Shown: positions 33,132-42,720 of the stretch, piece after piece | How the letters are laid out: each line of letters begins with the position of its first letter | How positions within the stretch are numbered: position 1 is the stretch's first letter | Source: Paraburkholderia megapolitana | Lineage (GTDB): Bacteria; Pseudomonadota; Gammaproteobacteria; Burkholderiales; Burkholderiaceae | Assembly (NCBI RefSeq): GCF_007556815.1 | Contig: NZ_CP041745.1 | Location: forward strand, 3,511,001 to 3,575,000 | Direction: 5' to 3' | Length of the DNA: 64,000 nt | Notes under the pieces: model-generated | Told to the model about the DNA's origin: nothing | What the model saw: only the letters and a program-made list of their open reading frames with translations | Database searches by the model: none | Position numbers and translations under genes: made by a program

Positions 33132-33578
33132 ATGGATACCCGAGACATCACCACCGAACCCGCCTGGATGCGTATCGCAATCGCCGAACGCGGTGTCAAA
33201 CGTTTTCCGGCCGGCGATACGAACCCGCGGATAGTCGAATACAACAACCAGACCAACCTCGCTGGTTACGACGACAAGGTCTCCTGGTGTTCCTCGTTCG
33301 CTAACTGGTGCCTGATAAACGCCGGAATTCGCGGGACGGGGTCGGCGGTGGCGCGGTCCTGGCTCGATTGGGGAATCGCTCTCGAGCGCCCGGTCTATGG
33401 CTGCATCGTAGTGCTGACACGCGACGATCCCACAAGCTGGAAAGGGCATGTCGGTTTCTATCTTCGCCACGATGCCCAGGATGTTTTCCTCTTTGGCGGA
33501 AACCAGCTCGATGAGGTCCGCGAGTTGGCGTATCCGCTCGCCTCGGTTCTCAGTTACAGGTGGCCGGAGTCGTTCTGA
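33132..33578 (+). CDS. TIGR02594-family NlpC/P60- or CHAP-like peptidase
   Basis: The protein has 148 residues. The family pattern is clear: WMRIAIAERGVKRFPAGDTN, PRIVEYNN, SWCSSFANWC (catalytic cysteine), GTGSAVARSWLDWG, GCIVVLTRDD, GHVGFYLR (histidine), FLFGGNQLDEV and YRWPESF at the end. Such proteins are predicted peptidoglycan amidases or endopeptidases, some being phage or type VI secretion effectors. There is no signal peptide and no immunity-like gene beside it (LysR follows), so its delivery and target are unclear. Confidence 0.82.
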   Translation: MDTRDITTEPAWMRIAIAERGVKRFPAGDTNPRIVEYNNQTNLAGYDDKVSWCSSFANWCLINAGIRGTGSAVARSWLDWGIALERPVYGCIVVLTRDDPTSWKGHVGFYLRHDAQDVFLFGGNQLDEVRELAYPLASVLSYRWPESF

Positions 33579-33771
33579 GACCGTTCGCGTCCATTCGGTG
33601 CATCAGCGGACTGGTAAAAACCTAACGACAGCGCCGACACGCTGCGCTTTTTCTTTCCGCGTACACTGCGATAGCACCCGCCTCAGCGTCGGTTTCCGCC
33701 CTGTCGCGTGCAACCTTCGACCGGCATGCCGATGCCCCTTCGAACACTGAACGTTGCGGAACGATGCCCCG

Positions 33772-34707
33772 ATGCGCTACAAACTCCCGCCATTGAACAC
33801 GCTCAGAATCTTCGAAGCGGTCATGCGGCGCGGCTCGATACGACAGGCCGCGGACGAGCTGTGCATTACGCCCCAGGCGGTCAGTCATCAACTGAAACTG
33901 CTCGAAGAATCGCTCGGCCGACAACTGCTCGATCGCCATGTACGCAGCGTCACGCCAACCGAGTCCGCCGAAATGCTGGCGGAGTATGTGCGCCGCGGGC
34001 TCGACCAGATCGCCGAGGGCGTGTCGCTGATCAAGCGCGCACGGGCTACCCCGAAACTGTTCCTGCGCGTGAGTCCGTACTTCGCGACCGCCTATCTGAT
34101 CCGCCACCTCGGCAACTTCACGCAGCCGTTTCCCGAACTCGACTTCAGGATGTCGATCGGCGTTGAACTGGTGGACTTCGATGCGTCCGGTCTGGATGCG
34201 GCGATCCATTGGGGGTATGGCGGTCATCACGAGTTCGTCGAAACGCCGCTGATCGAAGATCTCAAGGTGCTCGCATGTACGCCCGCCCTGCTCGAGCAGA
34301 AACCGCTCAAAACGCCGGCAGATCTGCTGCGCCACAAGCTGATTTCGCCGCTCGGCGCCAACAGCCTGTGGCGCGATGTGCTTGCGCTACTAGGTGTCGA
34401 GGAACCGGCCAGTCATTCGATGTTGATGCTGGATACGCATAGCGCCATGCTCGAAGCAACGCTTGCCGGTCTCGGTGTGGGTTTCATCTCCTGGCTCGAC
34501 GCGCTGGTGGAGATCCGCTCCGGGCGACTGGTCGCACCGTTCGGTGTCGATCTGCTGAGTCGCCTGCCGGTCGAGAAAACGCCGAAGTTTTTTCTGCTGA
34601 CCAGACCCGAGCGTAAGGATTCCGAGGTGCTGACGAACTTCAGTCGCTGGCTGGTCGACTATGTGTGCCGCGAGGATATCGTCGGCTATCCGTCGCGTTG
34701 TCGCTGA
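33772..34707 (+). CDS. LysR family regulator, GcvA-like
   Basis: ATG at 33772 gives 311 residues; a TTG six codons earlier is also possible. It starts LPPLNTLRIFEAVMRRGSIR, QAADELCITPQAVSHQLKLL, typical of the GcvA/AmpR group. The effector domain has the group's LDAAIHWGYGG (usually D..IR.G.G). It is convergent with the MHS transporter and may control the downstream transporter-hydantoinase genes; this is by position only. Confidence 0.9.
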   Translation: MRYKLPPLNTLRIFEAVMRRGSIRQAADELCITPQAVSHQLKLLEESLGRQLLDRHVRSVTPTESAEMLAEYVRRGLDQIAEGVSLIKRARATPKLFLRVSPYFATAYLIRHLGNFTQPFPELDFRMSIGVELVDFDASGLDAAIHWGYGGHHEFVETPLIEDLKVLACTPALLEQKPLKTPADLLRHKLISPLGANSLWRDVLALLGVEEPASHSMLMLDTHSAMLEATLAGLGVGFISWLDALVEIRSGRLVAPFGVDLLSRLPVEKTPKFFLLTRPERKDSEVLTNFSRWLVDYVCREDIVGYPSRCR

Positions 34708-34742
34708 CACGGCCGCTGATGCAGGCCATCGCTTTGTAGAAG

Positions 34743-36125
34743 CTAACCGGCAACCGGCGCGTCGCCGTGCATCGGCTTGCCGGTCCGGTCATGGCAGAAC
34801 AGCAGCGCGACGACGCCGACCGCCGCGGCGGCGATCAGGTAGTACGCCGGAATCATCCGGCTACCGGTGGCCTGGATCAACCATGCATTGATCATTGGTG
34901 CGGTGCCTGCAAACAGCGCCACCGACACGTTGTAACTGATCGCCATCCCCGTGAACCGCACGCTCGTTTCGAACAGCGATGGCACCTTCGAAAAGATGCA
35001 CGACAGCATCGCCGCGAGGCAGAGGTTCAGCAGCGCGAGTGCCGCTAGCCGCGTGGCGAAGCTGCCAGTCATCAGCAGATGAAAACACGGTACCACGAGG
35101 ACTGCGACGGCAAGCACGCCGCTCAGCATCACAGTCTTGCGGCCGATGCGATCGGCAAGTGCGCCGAGCAGCGGGATCATTGCAACCAGGAAAATCTGCG
35201 AGACAAGCGAGATCGTGAGCCCCGTCGACGCGTCGAGCTTCAACGTGCTGACCAGATAGGTCGGCGTATAGGTGACGACGGTGAAGAGCGTCACGTTCGT
35301 CACGATGATCAGGCCGCTCGATTGCAGCAGCGGACCGGCATGCGTCCTGAACAGATAGCGCCAGCCGGCACGCTGACCGGTGCGGTGTTGGGCGGCCTCG
35401 AACGCAGGCGTCTCCTCCAGCCGATAGCGGATATACAAACCGATCCCGCCGAGCGGCAGCGCGAGCAGAAACGGCAGGCGCCATGCCCACGCATCGATCT
35501 GCGCGACCGAGAAGAAATGCGTCAAGGCAGCGACGACCACTGCACCGAAGCAAAAACCGCTCATGCAGCCAACCTCGATCCAGCTTGTGATCGCCGTCCG
35601 GTTGCGGTCCGGACAATACTCGGCCACGAAAATCGCTGCACCACTCGCCTCGCCGCCCGCGGACACACCTTGCAGCAGACGAAATATGATGAGCAGAGCC
35701 GGCGCGGCAACACCGATCGTCGCGTGATCGGGAATCAGGCCGATGCAAAACGTTGCGACGGCCATCAGGATGATCGTGGCGGTCAGCACTTTTTTGCGCC
35801 CATAGCGATCGCCCATCGGTCCGAAGATGAGCCCACCGAACGGCCGCGCGAAAAACGCAATCGCGAATGCGGCCAGCGATGCGATCAGTTGAACGCCCGG
35901 CGTGCTGGCCGGAAAGAAGACACGGCCCATGATCGACGCGAGATAGCCGTACACGGAAAACTCGAACCACTCGACAAAACTCCCTAGCACGGAAGCCAGC
36001 ACCACGCGCTTGAGCTCGCGATCGCCGACGCGCCGCCGTGCGTAGACAGTGGCGCCACTATCGCTATCGGGTTGGGAGACCACGCGTTGTAGTTCGTCGG
36101 CCGGGTTGAGTGCGTCGATGTTCAT
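34743..36125 (-). CDS. MFS transporter, metabolite:H+ symporter (MHS) family
   Basis: The protein has 460 residues and 12 predicted spans. MHS features: VVLASVLGSFVEWFEFSVYG at TM1, ARPFGGLIFGPMGDRYGRKK (motif A), RLLQGVSAGGEASGAAIFVA (TM4). The family imports organic acids and betaines (ProP, KgtP, ShiA). It lies 58 bp after hyuB on the same strand, so it is probably the uptake system for the substrate of HyuA/HyuB. Confidence 0.92.
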   Translation of the reverse strand: MNIDALNPADELQRVVSQPDSDSGATVYARRRVGDRELKRVVLASVLGSFVEWFEFSVYGYLASIMGRVFFPASTPGVQLIASLAAFAIAFFARPFGGLIFGPMGDRYGRKKVLTATIILMAVATFCIGLIPDHATIGVAAPALLIIFRLLQGVSAGGEASGAAIFVAEYCPDRNRTAITSWIEVGCMSGFCFGAVVVAALTHFFSVAQIDAWAWRLPFLLALPLGGIGLYIRYRLEETPAFEAAQHRTGQRAGWRYLFRTHAGPLLQSSGLIIVTNVTLFTVVTYTPTYLVSTLKLDASTGLTISLVSQIFLVAMIPLLGALADRIGRKTVMLSGVLAVAVLVVPCFHLLMTGSFATRLAALALLNLCLAAMLSCIFSKVPSLFETSVRFTGMAISYNVSVALFAGTAPMINAWLIQATGSRMIPAYYLIAAAAVGVVALLFCHDRTGKPMHGDAPVAG

Positions 36126-36183
36126 GAGTGTCGCTCGCGTTAAAAGGTGATCGGGCTGTGAACGCCGGCTGGCTATCGGCTGG

Positions 36184-37866
36184 TTACGAAATATCGTCCG
36201 GTGGATCGAATGCGTGCGGATAGTCGCGCTGCGCCTGCTCCCGGCTCAGATAGCCATTGGCGACGTCGCTTGCGACCCGCTCCGGCGAACGGCCCGACGC
36301 CCGGCCATAGCCGCCGCCGCCCGGCAGATCGAGCACGAGCCGCTGCCCCGGTGGAATCGCCTGACGGCCCTTGGTGCGCAACACCGTGCCGTCGTCGAGC
36401 CGCACCTTGCCGGCCGCACCGTTGCCGCCGCCGTGATGGCCACGCGCCGGAAACATCACGCGGTCGAACATCGCGTTCAGGCTGAAGTGGTAGCCCTCGG
36501 TGGCGCCGATCTCGATGCGCTGCCCGAGCCCCCCGCGCCAGGTACCGGCACCGCCCGAGTCGGGTCGCAGCTCCTTGCGCCACACGACGATCGGTCCGAT
36601 GCTCTCGGTCACTTCGACGGACATCGTGTGCACGCCGCTCGGAAACGCGGTGGCGTTCAGGCCGTCGCTGGCCGGCCGTGCGCCCGTACCGCCGCTGTTG
36701 AAGATCAACATTTCGAAGCGGGCGTCGCGGTTATCGTCGCGCAAACCCTGGAACTTCATCTGCAGATTCCACAGTGCACTCGCGCCTTCGGCGGGAATCG
36801 CGCCCGGACACAGATCCTGCATCGCGCCCAGTACGACATCGGGAATCAGATGGCCGATCACATGACGCACGGCAACCGGCGCGGGACGCGGTGCATTGAG
36901 GATGCAGCCCGCCGGCGCATCGATCTCGAACGGCCGCAGCGAGGCCCAGTTGTTTGGAATCTCGGGAGCAATCGCGCATTTGAGCGCGTAGCACGCGTAG
37001 GCTTTCGTGTAGGTCAGCGGCACGTTGATGCCGTGCGCGCTCGGCCCCGACGTGCCCGCGAAATCGGCGCGCATCGTGCCGTCTTTCGCTTCGAGCGTAA
37101 CGGCGAGTTTGACCGGTTGCTCGTAGCCGTCGATGGTCATCGCATAGCGATGCATGCCGCGCGGCAGTGCGGCGATACGCTCGCGCGTTGCACGCTCGCT
37201 GTGCTCGAAGATGTAGTCCGCCAGTTCCGTCAGATCGTCCAGCGCGAACTCGTCCATCATCGCGTCGAGCCGCTTCCTGCCGGTTTCGTTGCAGGCCGCG
37301 AGCGAATGGAAGTCGCCGACCACCTGCTGCTGTTCGCGCACGTTGACGCGCAACAGCGCGATCAGATCGGCGTTCAGCTCGCCGCGGCGGAAGAGCTTCA
37401 TCGGTGGAATGCAGAGCCCTTCTTCGTAGACATCGAGCGCATCCGGACCGAAACCGCGACCGCCGATATCGACGACGTGCGCGGTCGCCGCAAAAAATCC
37501 GATCGGGCGCGACTCGCCAGTAGTGTTGCGAAACACCGGCGTCACGACCGTGATGTCGTGCAGGTGACCGGTGCCAAGCCACGGGTCGTTCGTGACAAGT
37601 ACATCGCCGGGATCGAGCTGGTTGGGATCGAAGCGTTCGATGAAATGCCCGACCGACTCGGCCATCGAATTGACGTGCCCCGGCGTACCGGTCACGGCCT
37701 GCGCCATCATGCGCCCCTGGCTGTCGAACACCCCCGCCGACAGATCGCCGGCCTCGCGGACGCTGGTGCAGAACGCGGTGCGGATCAACGTGATGGCCTG
37801 TTCTTCGACAACCGAGATCAAGCGGTTCCACATGATCTGCGCACGAACCTGAATCGTTGTATCCAT
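36184..37866 (-). CDS. hyuB: Hydantoinase B/oxoprolinase family protein
   Basis: The protein has 560 residues. Typical passages: ALRTAFC-like IRTAFCTSVREAGDLSAGVF, GTPGHVNSM, NDPWLGTGHLHD, GGFGPDALDVYEEG-like GRGFGPDALDVYEEG, RGGLGQRIEIGA and LDLPGGGGYG near the end. HyuB works with HyuA in ATP-dependent opening of cyclic amides (hydantoins, N-methylhydantoin, 5-oxoproline, or in acetophenone-carboxylase-like forms, carboxylation). Its start is 1 bp after the hyuA stop, so the two subunits are coupled. Confidence 0.93.
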   Translation of the reverse strand: MDTTIQVRAQIMWNRLISVVEEQAITLIRTAFCTSVREAGDLSAGVFDSQGRMMAQAVTGTPGHVNSMAESVGHFIERFDPNQLDPGDVLVTNDPWLGTGHLHDITVVTPVFRNTTGESRPIGFFAATAHVVDIGGRGFGPDALDVYEEGLCIPPMKLFRRGELNADLIALLRVNVREQQQVVGDFHSLAACNETGRKRLDAMMDEFALDDLTELADYIFEHSERATRERIAALPRGMHRYAMTIDGYEQPVKLAVTLEAKDGTMRADFAGTSGPSAHGINVPLTYTKAYACYALKCAIAPEIPNNWASLRPFEIDAPAGCILNAPRPAPVAVRHVIGHLIPDVVLGAMQDLCPGAIPAEGASALWNLQMKFQGLRDDNRDARFEMLIFNSGGTGARPASDGLNATAFPSGVHTMSVEVTESIGPIVVWRKELRPDSGGAGTWRGGLGQRIEIGATEGYHFSLNAMFDRVMFPARGHHGGGNGAAGKVRLDDGTVLRTKGRQAIPPGQRLVLDLPGGGGYGRASGRSPERVASDVANGYLSREQAQRDYPHAFDPPDDIS

Positions 37867-37867
37867 T

Positions 37868-39991
37868 TCATTGTTCTCCGTCTGTGCGCCGCTCGATCAG
37901 CAGGCAATCGTCCTGCTGCAGCACAATGCTGTAGCCCGGTGTCACGTAGGTCGACGTTTCGTCTTCAACGACGACGAGCGGGCCGGCAATCCTCACGTCG
38001 CGTGGCAAACCTTGGCGCTCGTAAACCGCGCAATCGTGAAAGCGGGCGGTCTTCGCGTCGAAGACGCGGCGGCGTTCGGCGCGCTTTGATTCGGCTGGGT
38101 CGTGCTGCGTATCGTGTGAATTGCGTCCGCGGCTCAGTTCGATCGCCTCCGGTCGCGGTGCTTCGGTGCGCAGCGAAAGCGCCCAGCTAACGACCTCCAC
38201 ATCGAGCCCCTCCACTGCGTGGCCGAACAACTGCGTGTATGCATCGACAAAACCTTGTCGCAATTCGTCGACAACGTGTTCGTCAAAGCGCGCCGCTGCG
38301 ACGCCGACCGGAATCTCCCAGCCCTGACCGGCGTAGCGCATGTATGCGCGAAGCTCGCGCACGGTCTGCGCGGCATGGCCGGTTTCGCGCAGAAAACCGC
38401 TCGCCTCCGCATGCATGTCGTCTACCAGCGCATTGACCACGCCGCTGTCGAAGCGATCGAGTCGCATCACCGCACTGCGCAGCGATTCGTACCCGAAGGG
38501 CGCGCGCAAAAAGCCGATCGCCGACCCCACGCCCGCACCGGGTGGCACCAACAACCTGTCGATACCGAGTTTTTCGCACAGGCGCGCGGCGTGCAAAGGC
38601 GCTGCGCCGCCGTAGGCGATCATCGTGTAGCGCGCCAGCTCGCAGCCGTTTTCGACTGCGTGCGCCCGTGCTGCGTTGGCCATGTTTTCGTCGACCATTT
38701 CGGCGACGGCAAACGCGCCATCAAGTGCTGCGCCTTGCAACGGCTGCGCAACGTCGCGCTCGAGCGCCGCGACTGACGCCGCATCGTCGAGCGTGATCGT
38801 GCCGCCGGCGAAACGCCTGGCGTCGAGCTTGCCGAGCAGCAAGTCAGCATCGGTGACGGTCGCGTGCAATCCGCCGCGGCCGTAGCAGGCGGGCCCCGGT
38901 TCCGAGCCTGCGCTGTCGGGACCGACACGCACCTGGCGCAGATCGTCGACATGTGCAATGGAGCCACCACCCGCGCCGATCTCGACCATCTCGATCACCG
39001 GGATCGAGATCGGCATACCGCTGCCCTTCTTGAAGCGCCAGGTGCGTGCGACTTCGAAGGTGCGTGCGGTTCGCGGATGCTGTTTTTCGATCAGACAGAT
39101 TTTCGCGGTCGTGCCACCCATGTCGAACGACAGGACTTCGTCGAGCCGATAGCGGCTCGCGACGTGACTCGCATAAATTGCACCGCCTGCCGGTCCCGAC
39201 TCCAGCAGACGCACAGGGAACTCAGCGGCGCTTTTCAGCGACATCAGACCGCCGCCCGAGTGAATCATGTACAGCGGACAGACGATCCCCTCGTGCTTCA
39301 GCGCGGCAGCCAACCGGTTCAGATACGACGACATCAGCGGTTTGACGTAGGCGTTCGCGCAGACGGTGTTGAAACGCTCGTACTCGCGAATCTGCGGAGA
39401 AACTTCGCTTGAGAGCGAGATCGCCACACCGGGCAACGCTCGCTGCACGCGCTCGCGCACCGCGCGCTCGTGCGCGGGATTGCGATAGCTGTGGATCAAC
39501 CCGACCGCGACGCTCTCGAACGCACCGGCACGTATCGCATCGATCGAACGGTCGAGATCGTCGAGATCGAGTGCGACGAGTTCGTTGCCGCGCGCATCCA
39601 TGCGTCCGGCCACAGTAAAGCGGTCGCAGCGCGGGACCAGCGACGGCGGCAATTCGATATTGAGGTCGTACTGCTCGAAGCGACTCTCCGTGCGCATTTC
39701 GATGACGTCACGGAAGCCCTCGCTCGTGATGAAAGCGGTACGTGCGCCGCGGCGGGCGATCAATGCATTGGTAGCGAGCGTCGTGCCGTGGACGATGGCG
39801 CCGATCTGCGCAAGACCGATCGATGCGCGGGCGGCTGCAAGCCGCAGCCCTTCGACGATCGCGCGTTCGGGTTTTTCGTAATCGGTCAGTACCTTCGCAG
39901 AATACAGCGCGCCGCCGTACTCCAGTGCGACGTCGGTGAAGGTGCCGCCTATGTCGACGCCTGCCCGGGTCGACTGTGGTTCATGGCTCAT
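37868..39991 (-). CDS. hyuA: Hydantoinase A/oxoprolinase family protein
   Basis: The protein has 707 residues. The ATPase core begins GVDIGGTFTDVALEYGG, with HGTTLATNALIARRGARTAF, SEVSPQIREYERFNT, SGPAGGAIYASHVA and LSFDMGGTTAKICLIE all as in HyuA/oxoprolinase A subunits. The adenosine/phosphate loops (DIGGT, DMGGTT) belong to the actin-like ATPase superfamily. First gene of hyuA-hyuB-MHS. Substrate is not determined by sequence. Confidence 0.93.
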   Translation of the reverse strand: MSHEPQSTRAGVDIGGTFTDVALEYGGALYSAKVLTDYEKPERAIVEGLRLAAARASIGLAQIGAIVHGTTLATNALIARRGARTAFITSEGFRDVIEMRTESRFEQYDLNIELPPSLVPRCDRFTVAGRMDARGNELVALDLDDLDRSIDAIRAGAFESVAVGLIHSYRNPAHERAVRERVQRALPGVAISLSSEVSPQIREYERFNTVCANAYVKPLMSSYLNRLAAALKHEGIVCPLYMIHSGGGLMSLKSAAEFPVRLLESGPAGGAIYASHVASRYRLDEVLSFDMGGTTAKICLIEKQHPRTARTFEVARTWRFKKGSGMPISIPVIEMVEIGAGGGSIAHVDDLRQVRVGPDSAGSEPGPACYGRGGLHATVTDADLLLGKLDARRFAGGTITLDDAASVAALERDVAQPLQGAALDGAFAVAEMVDENMANAARAHAVENGCELARYTMIAYGGAAPLHAARLCEKLGIDRLLVPPGAGVGSAIGFLRAPFGYESLRSAVMRLDRFDSGVVNALVDDMHAEASGFLRETGHAAQTVRELRAYMRYAGQGWEIPVGVAAARFDEHVVDELRQGFVDAYTQLFGHAVEGLDVEVVSWALSLRTEAPRPEAIELSRGRNSHDTQHDPAESKRAERRRVFDAKTARFHDCAVYERQGLPRDVRIAGPLVVVEDETSTYVTPGYSIVLQQDDCLLIERRTDGEQ

Positions 39992-40160
39992 CAGGTGTTC
40001 TCTTGCTGTCGTTGACCGGCTGGGCTGACAACGGGTCCGATAGGCGAACCCCGTTGCGCTTGATCTGGCCTATGTTCGGCGGACAGATTCCGGCGGACAA
40101 ACAAGAAAACAATTCAGGGAGGGCAAGCTGAAGTTGCCCTTCTAGAGATGACGACTCAGC

Positions 40161-41132
40161 TTACGACCGGTGCCCCGTCGTAAACACAACACGCACCTGG
40201 CTGTCGTCGCTTGCCCAGTAATCCTCGACCTGAGCCAAAGGAACCGGCTTCACTGCGATCTCGAACTTGCCCGGCACTGTGGCATTGAGCAATTGTGCAA
40301 TCGCGTGGTGGATACGCGGCATCGGAATGCTGCCGATTCCGCTGCCCATCAGTTCGATCGGTGACGACCGCAGCACGGCGCTGGGAAGTGCGATCGTGGG
40401 CCCGCTAATCGCGCCGATCTGGATGAACCGCACCGGGACCGCCTCGCGCGCTGCTTTGGCGCCGGCTATGAGCAACGACTCCGCACTCGGTCCCCACAGA
40501 TAGTCGAGAACAACATCGACGCCTGCGTGGAACTGTTCCTGGAACACTTTTTCGAGCGTGTCCTTGTCTTGCGCAAGACTGATCGTTACATCTGCGCCGA
40601 CCGCGCTCAAGGCCCGCAGCGCATCCTCGTTACGCCCGGTCGCGATGACCTTCGCCGCACCGAGATACTTCGCGATCTGTACCGCCAGACGACCCGATGC
40701 ACCGGTCGCCCCGTTGATCAATACCGTTTCTCCGCTTACCAGTTTCGCGCGCTCGGTCAGAGCGGCCCACGACGACATGCCTGGAATCGCGATGGCCGCG
40801 GCCGTTATATCGTCCAGCGCCGCGGGCAGCGGAATACAACGCGCCTTTTTGACGATGCACTGCTCTGCCATACCGCCGTACGGCGCTTCGGGCATCAAGA
40901 AATAAACGCGCGTGCCATCTTCGAGCGTGCCGGTACCATCGATGCCCGGCACGAAAGGCAGCGTGCCGGAACCGCTATAGTGCTTGCCCGATGCGCGGCT
41001 TTTCGTGACATGGCTGAGCGCCGACGCAGCAACGGTAACGCGTACCGTGCCTTCGACGGTCGCTGCTGCAGGCTCGGTGAAATCGGCGTAAGTGGGCGCT
41101 GCGCCCAATGCTTTAACAAGTGCTGCTTTCAT
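40161..41132 (-). CDS. Zinc-free quinone oxidoreductase (MDR superfamily)
   Basis: The protein has 323 residues. The N-terminal GroES-like domain lacks the zinc cysteines; the Rossmann domain has LINGATGASGRLAVQIAKYL (variant of GxGxxG) and AKVIATGR. It belongs to the NADPH:quinone reductase/QorA-like branch. It is divergent from a MarR gene, with a perfect palindrome between them, so it is probably induced by a reactive phenolic or quinone that releases MarR. Confidence 0.9.
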   Translation of the reverse strand: MKAALVKALGAAPTYADFTEPAAATVEGTVRVTVAASALSHVTKSRASGKHYSGSGTLPFVPGIDGTGTLEDGTRVYFLMPEAPYGGMAEQCIVKKARCIPLPAALDDITAAAIAIPGMSSWAALTERAKLVSGETVLINGATGASGRLAVQIAKYLGAAKVIATGRNEDALRALSAVGADVTISLAQDKDTLEKVFQEQFHAGVDVVLDYLWGPSAESLLIAGAKAAREAVPVRFIQIGAISGPTIALPSAVLRSSPIELMGSGIGSIPMPRIHHAIAQLLNATVPGKFEIAVKPVPLAQVEDYWASDDSQVRVVFTTGHRS

Positions 41133-41190
41133 ATGTAATCTCCTTTGCCGGGTGTCAGAACAATGTCATCGACGGCGACGAGACAACCCG

Positions 41191-41213
41191 ATATGTGTGT
41201 ACTATACACATAT
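41191..41213. promoter_or_regulatory. MarR operator between the marR and quinone-oxidoreductase genes
   Basis: ATATGTGT-gtactat-ACACATAT, perfect 8-bp arms, centred at 41202 in the 96-105-bp divergent region. Position, symmetry and AT-rich character fit a MarR-family binding site overlapping the marR promoter. Confidence 0.7.
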
Positions 41214-41237
41214 ATTGACTAACAAGGAATGGTTGCG

Positions 41238-41690
41238 ATGAAGAAGGAAATCCGCGAATTGCGTGGAGCGCTGCTGGATCTGACCGGGGTCCTCAACCGC
41301 CCTCAACCCGATTCCGCGCTCATCGAAGCGGCGGGCGTAGACCTGGATCGCGCGCTTTTTCCGCTGCTGCTCAGGATCGACCGGCTAGGGCCACTCGGTA
41401 TTGTCGAACTGGCAGAACTGGTTGGGCGCGACTACAGCACCGTGAGCCGGCAGGTCGCCAAACTCGAAAGCCTGGGACTGGTTTCGCGCTGCCCGGATCC
41501 GGAAGACAAACGGGTGCGTGCGGCCGTCATGACGGATGAGGGTCGCGAGATGACTGCGGCGCTCGATGCAGCGCGCCAGAAAATCATCGAGAAACTGCTT
41601 GCCGATTGGGAAAAGGAAGACGTGCGAGTTCTGACGCGTCTGCTTCGCAGGTTTGCCGACGATGCGCTGGAGTGGGTCGGTACCTTGTAG
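41238..41690 (+). CDS. MarR family transcriptional regulator
   Basis: I chose the ATG at 41238, ten bases after AAGGA, giving 150 residues; the ATG at 41229 overlaps that site. The winged helix reads GIVELAELVGRDYSTVSRQV, AKLESLGLVSRCPDPEDKRV, RAAVMTDEGREM, standard for MarR. It is divergent from the quinone oxidoreductase gene and its operator lies between. It ends 17 bp from the convergent LysR gene. Confidence 0.92.
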   Translation: MKKEIRELRGALLDLTGVLNRPQPDSALIEAAGVDLDRALFPLLLRIDRLGPLGIVELAELVGRDYSTVSRQVAKLESLGLVSRCPDPEDKRVRAAVMTDEGREMTAALDAARQKIIEKLLADWEKEDVRVLTRLLRRFADDALEWVGTL

Positions 41691-41707
41691 CGCGCGTTGC
41701 GCGGTTT

Positions 41708-42604
41708 TCAGCGGGCGAGCGTCGCCTGCTCGAGAATCATGTCGTAAAGCGCCTGCGCCGCCGGCGATAAATGGCCGGTCTTGCGTGCGACCAGCGCGAG
41801 CGTTCGCGAGACAACTGGATGGGTCAGTTCGATCATCCGCACCGTCGGATAGGCGCCCTTCTGGATCGCCAGCCGCGGCACCACTGCCGCACCCACGCCC
41901 TGCGCGACCAGTCCCACCGCGGTCGAACTGCGCTGCACTTCATAGAACGAACGCAACGCGAGATGACTCGCTTTCAGCGCCTGATCGAGCAACACGCGGT
42001 TGCCGCTCACCTCGCCGGCGAAGATCAGCGGATAGGGTTGCAACTGCTTCCACGCGATGCGTCGCCGCTTCGCCAGCGGATGATCTTCATGGCAGATCAG
42101 GACGTAGCGGTCTTCGGTCAGCGGCACGCTGGCGAGTTCCGGATGACGCTCCCCTGCGATATTGATGCCGAATTCAGCCTCCCGACGCAGCACCGCTTCG
42201 ACAACCGCAGACGACGCGTGATCGAGAATCCTGATGCGATTGTGCGGATAGCGCGCCGAGTACGCCTGCAGGATGCGCGGCAGGTACTGCACGCCGACAG
42301 TCGGCACGCAGGCAATCGACACATCGCCACGCCGCACGATGCCCGTCTCGCGAATCTCGACCAGCGCATCGGCGAGTTCGCCGAGCAGCCGCCGCGCCTG
42401 CGGCAGAAAGTCCCGACCAATCTCCGTCAGCGCGATCGAGCGCGTCGTGCGCTCGATCAGCGTGACGCCGAGAAAGTCTTCGAGCTTGCGCAAACGCTGC
42501 GTGATCGCTGTCTGGGTGACATGCAGCGCATCGGCGGCGCCCTGGAAGCTGCCCCGATCAGCAACGGCGATAAATGCCTGTACACCGAGCGTGTCGATTT
42601 TCAT
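41708..42604 (-). CDS. LysR family transcriptional regulator
   Basis: The protein has 298 residues: GVQAFIAVADRGSFQGAADA, LHVTQTAITQRLRKLEDFLG and ERTTRSIALTEIGRDFLPQA form the DNA-binding domain; a full effector domain follows. It is divergent from a 2-hydroxyacid dehydrogenase gene 116 bp away, the likely target. Confidence 0.92.
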   Translation of the reverse strand: MKIDTLGVQAFIAVADRGSFQGAADALHVTQTAITQRLRKLEDFLGVTLIERTTRSIALTEIGRDFLPQARRLLGELADALVEIRETGIVRRGDVSIACVPTVGVQYLPRILQAYSARYPHNRIRILDHASSAVVEAVLRREAEFGINIAGERHPELASVPLTEDRYVLICHEDHPLAKRRRIAWKQLQPYPLIFAGEVSGNRVLLDQALKASHLALRSFYEVQRSSTAVGLVAQGVGAAVVPRLAIQKGAYPTVRMIELTHPVVSRTLALVARKTGHLSPAAQALYDMILEQATLAR

Positions 42605-42720
42605 AAGATAAATTGATGAATCGTGTAAATAATTTCATTTTACTGCTCGCTGCGCGGCGCTCAAAATGCGGGCACGGCAAAGAATCTCACTCAAAGAACC
42701 CGATCCCCCACAGGTCCCCG

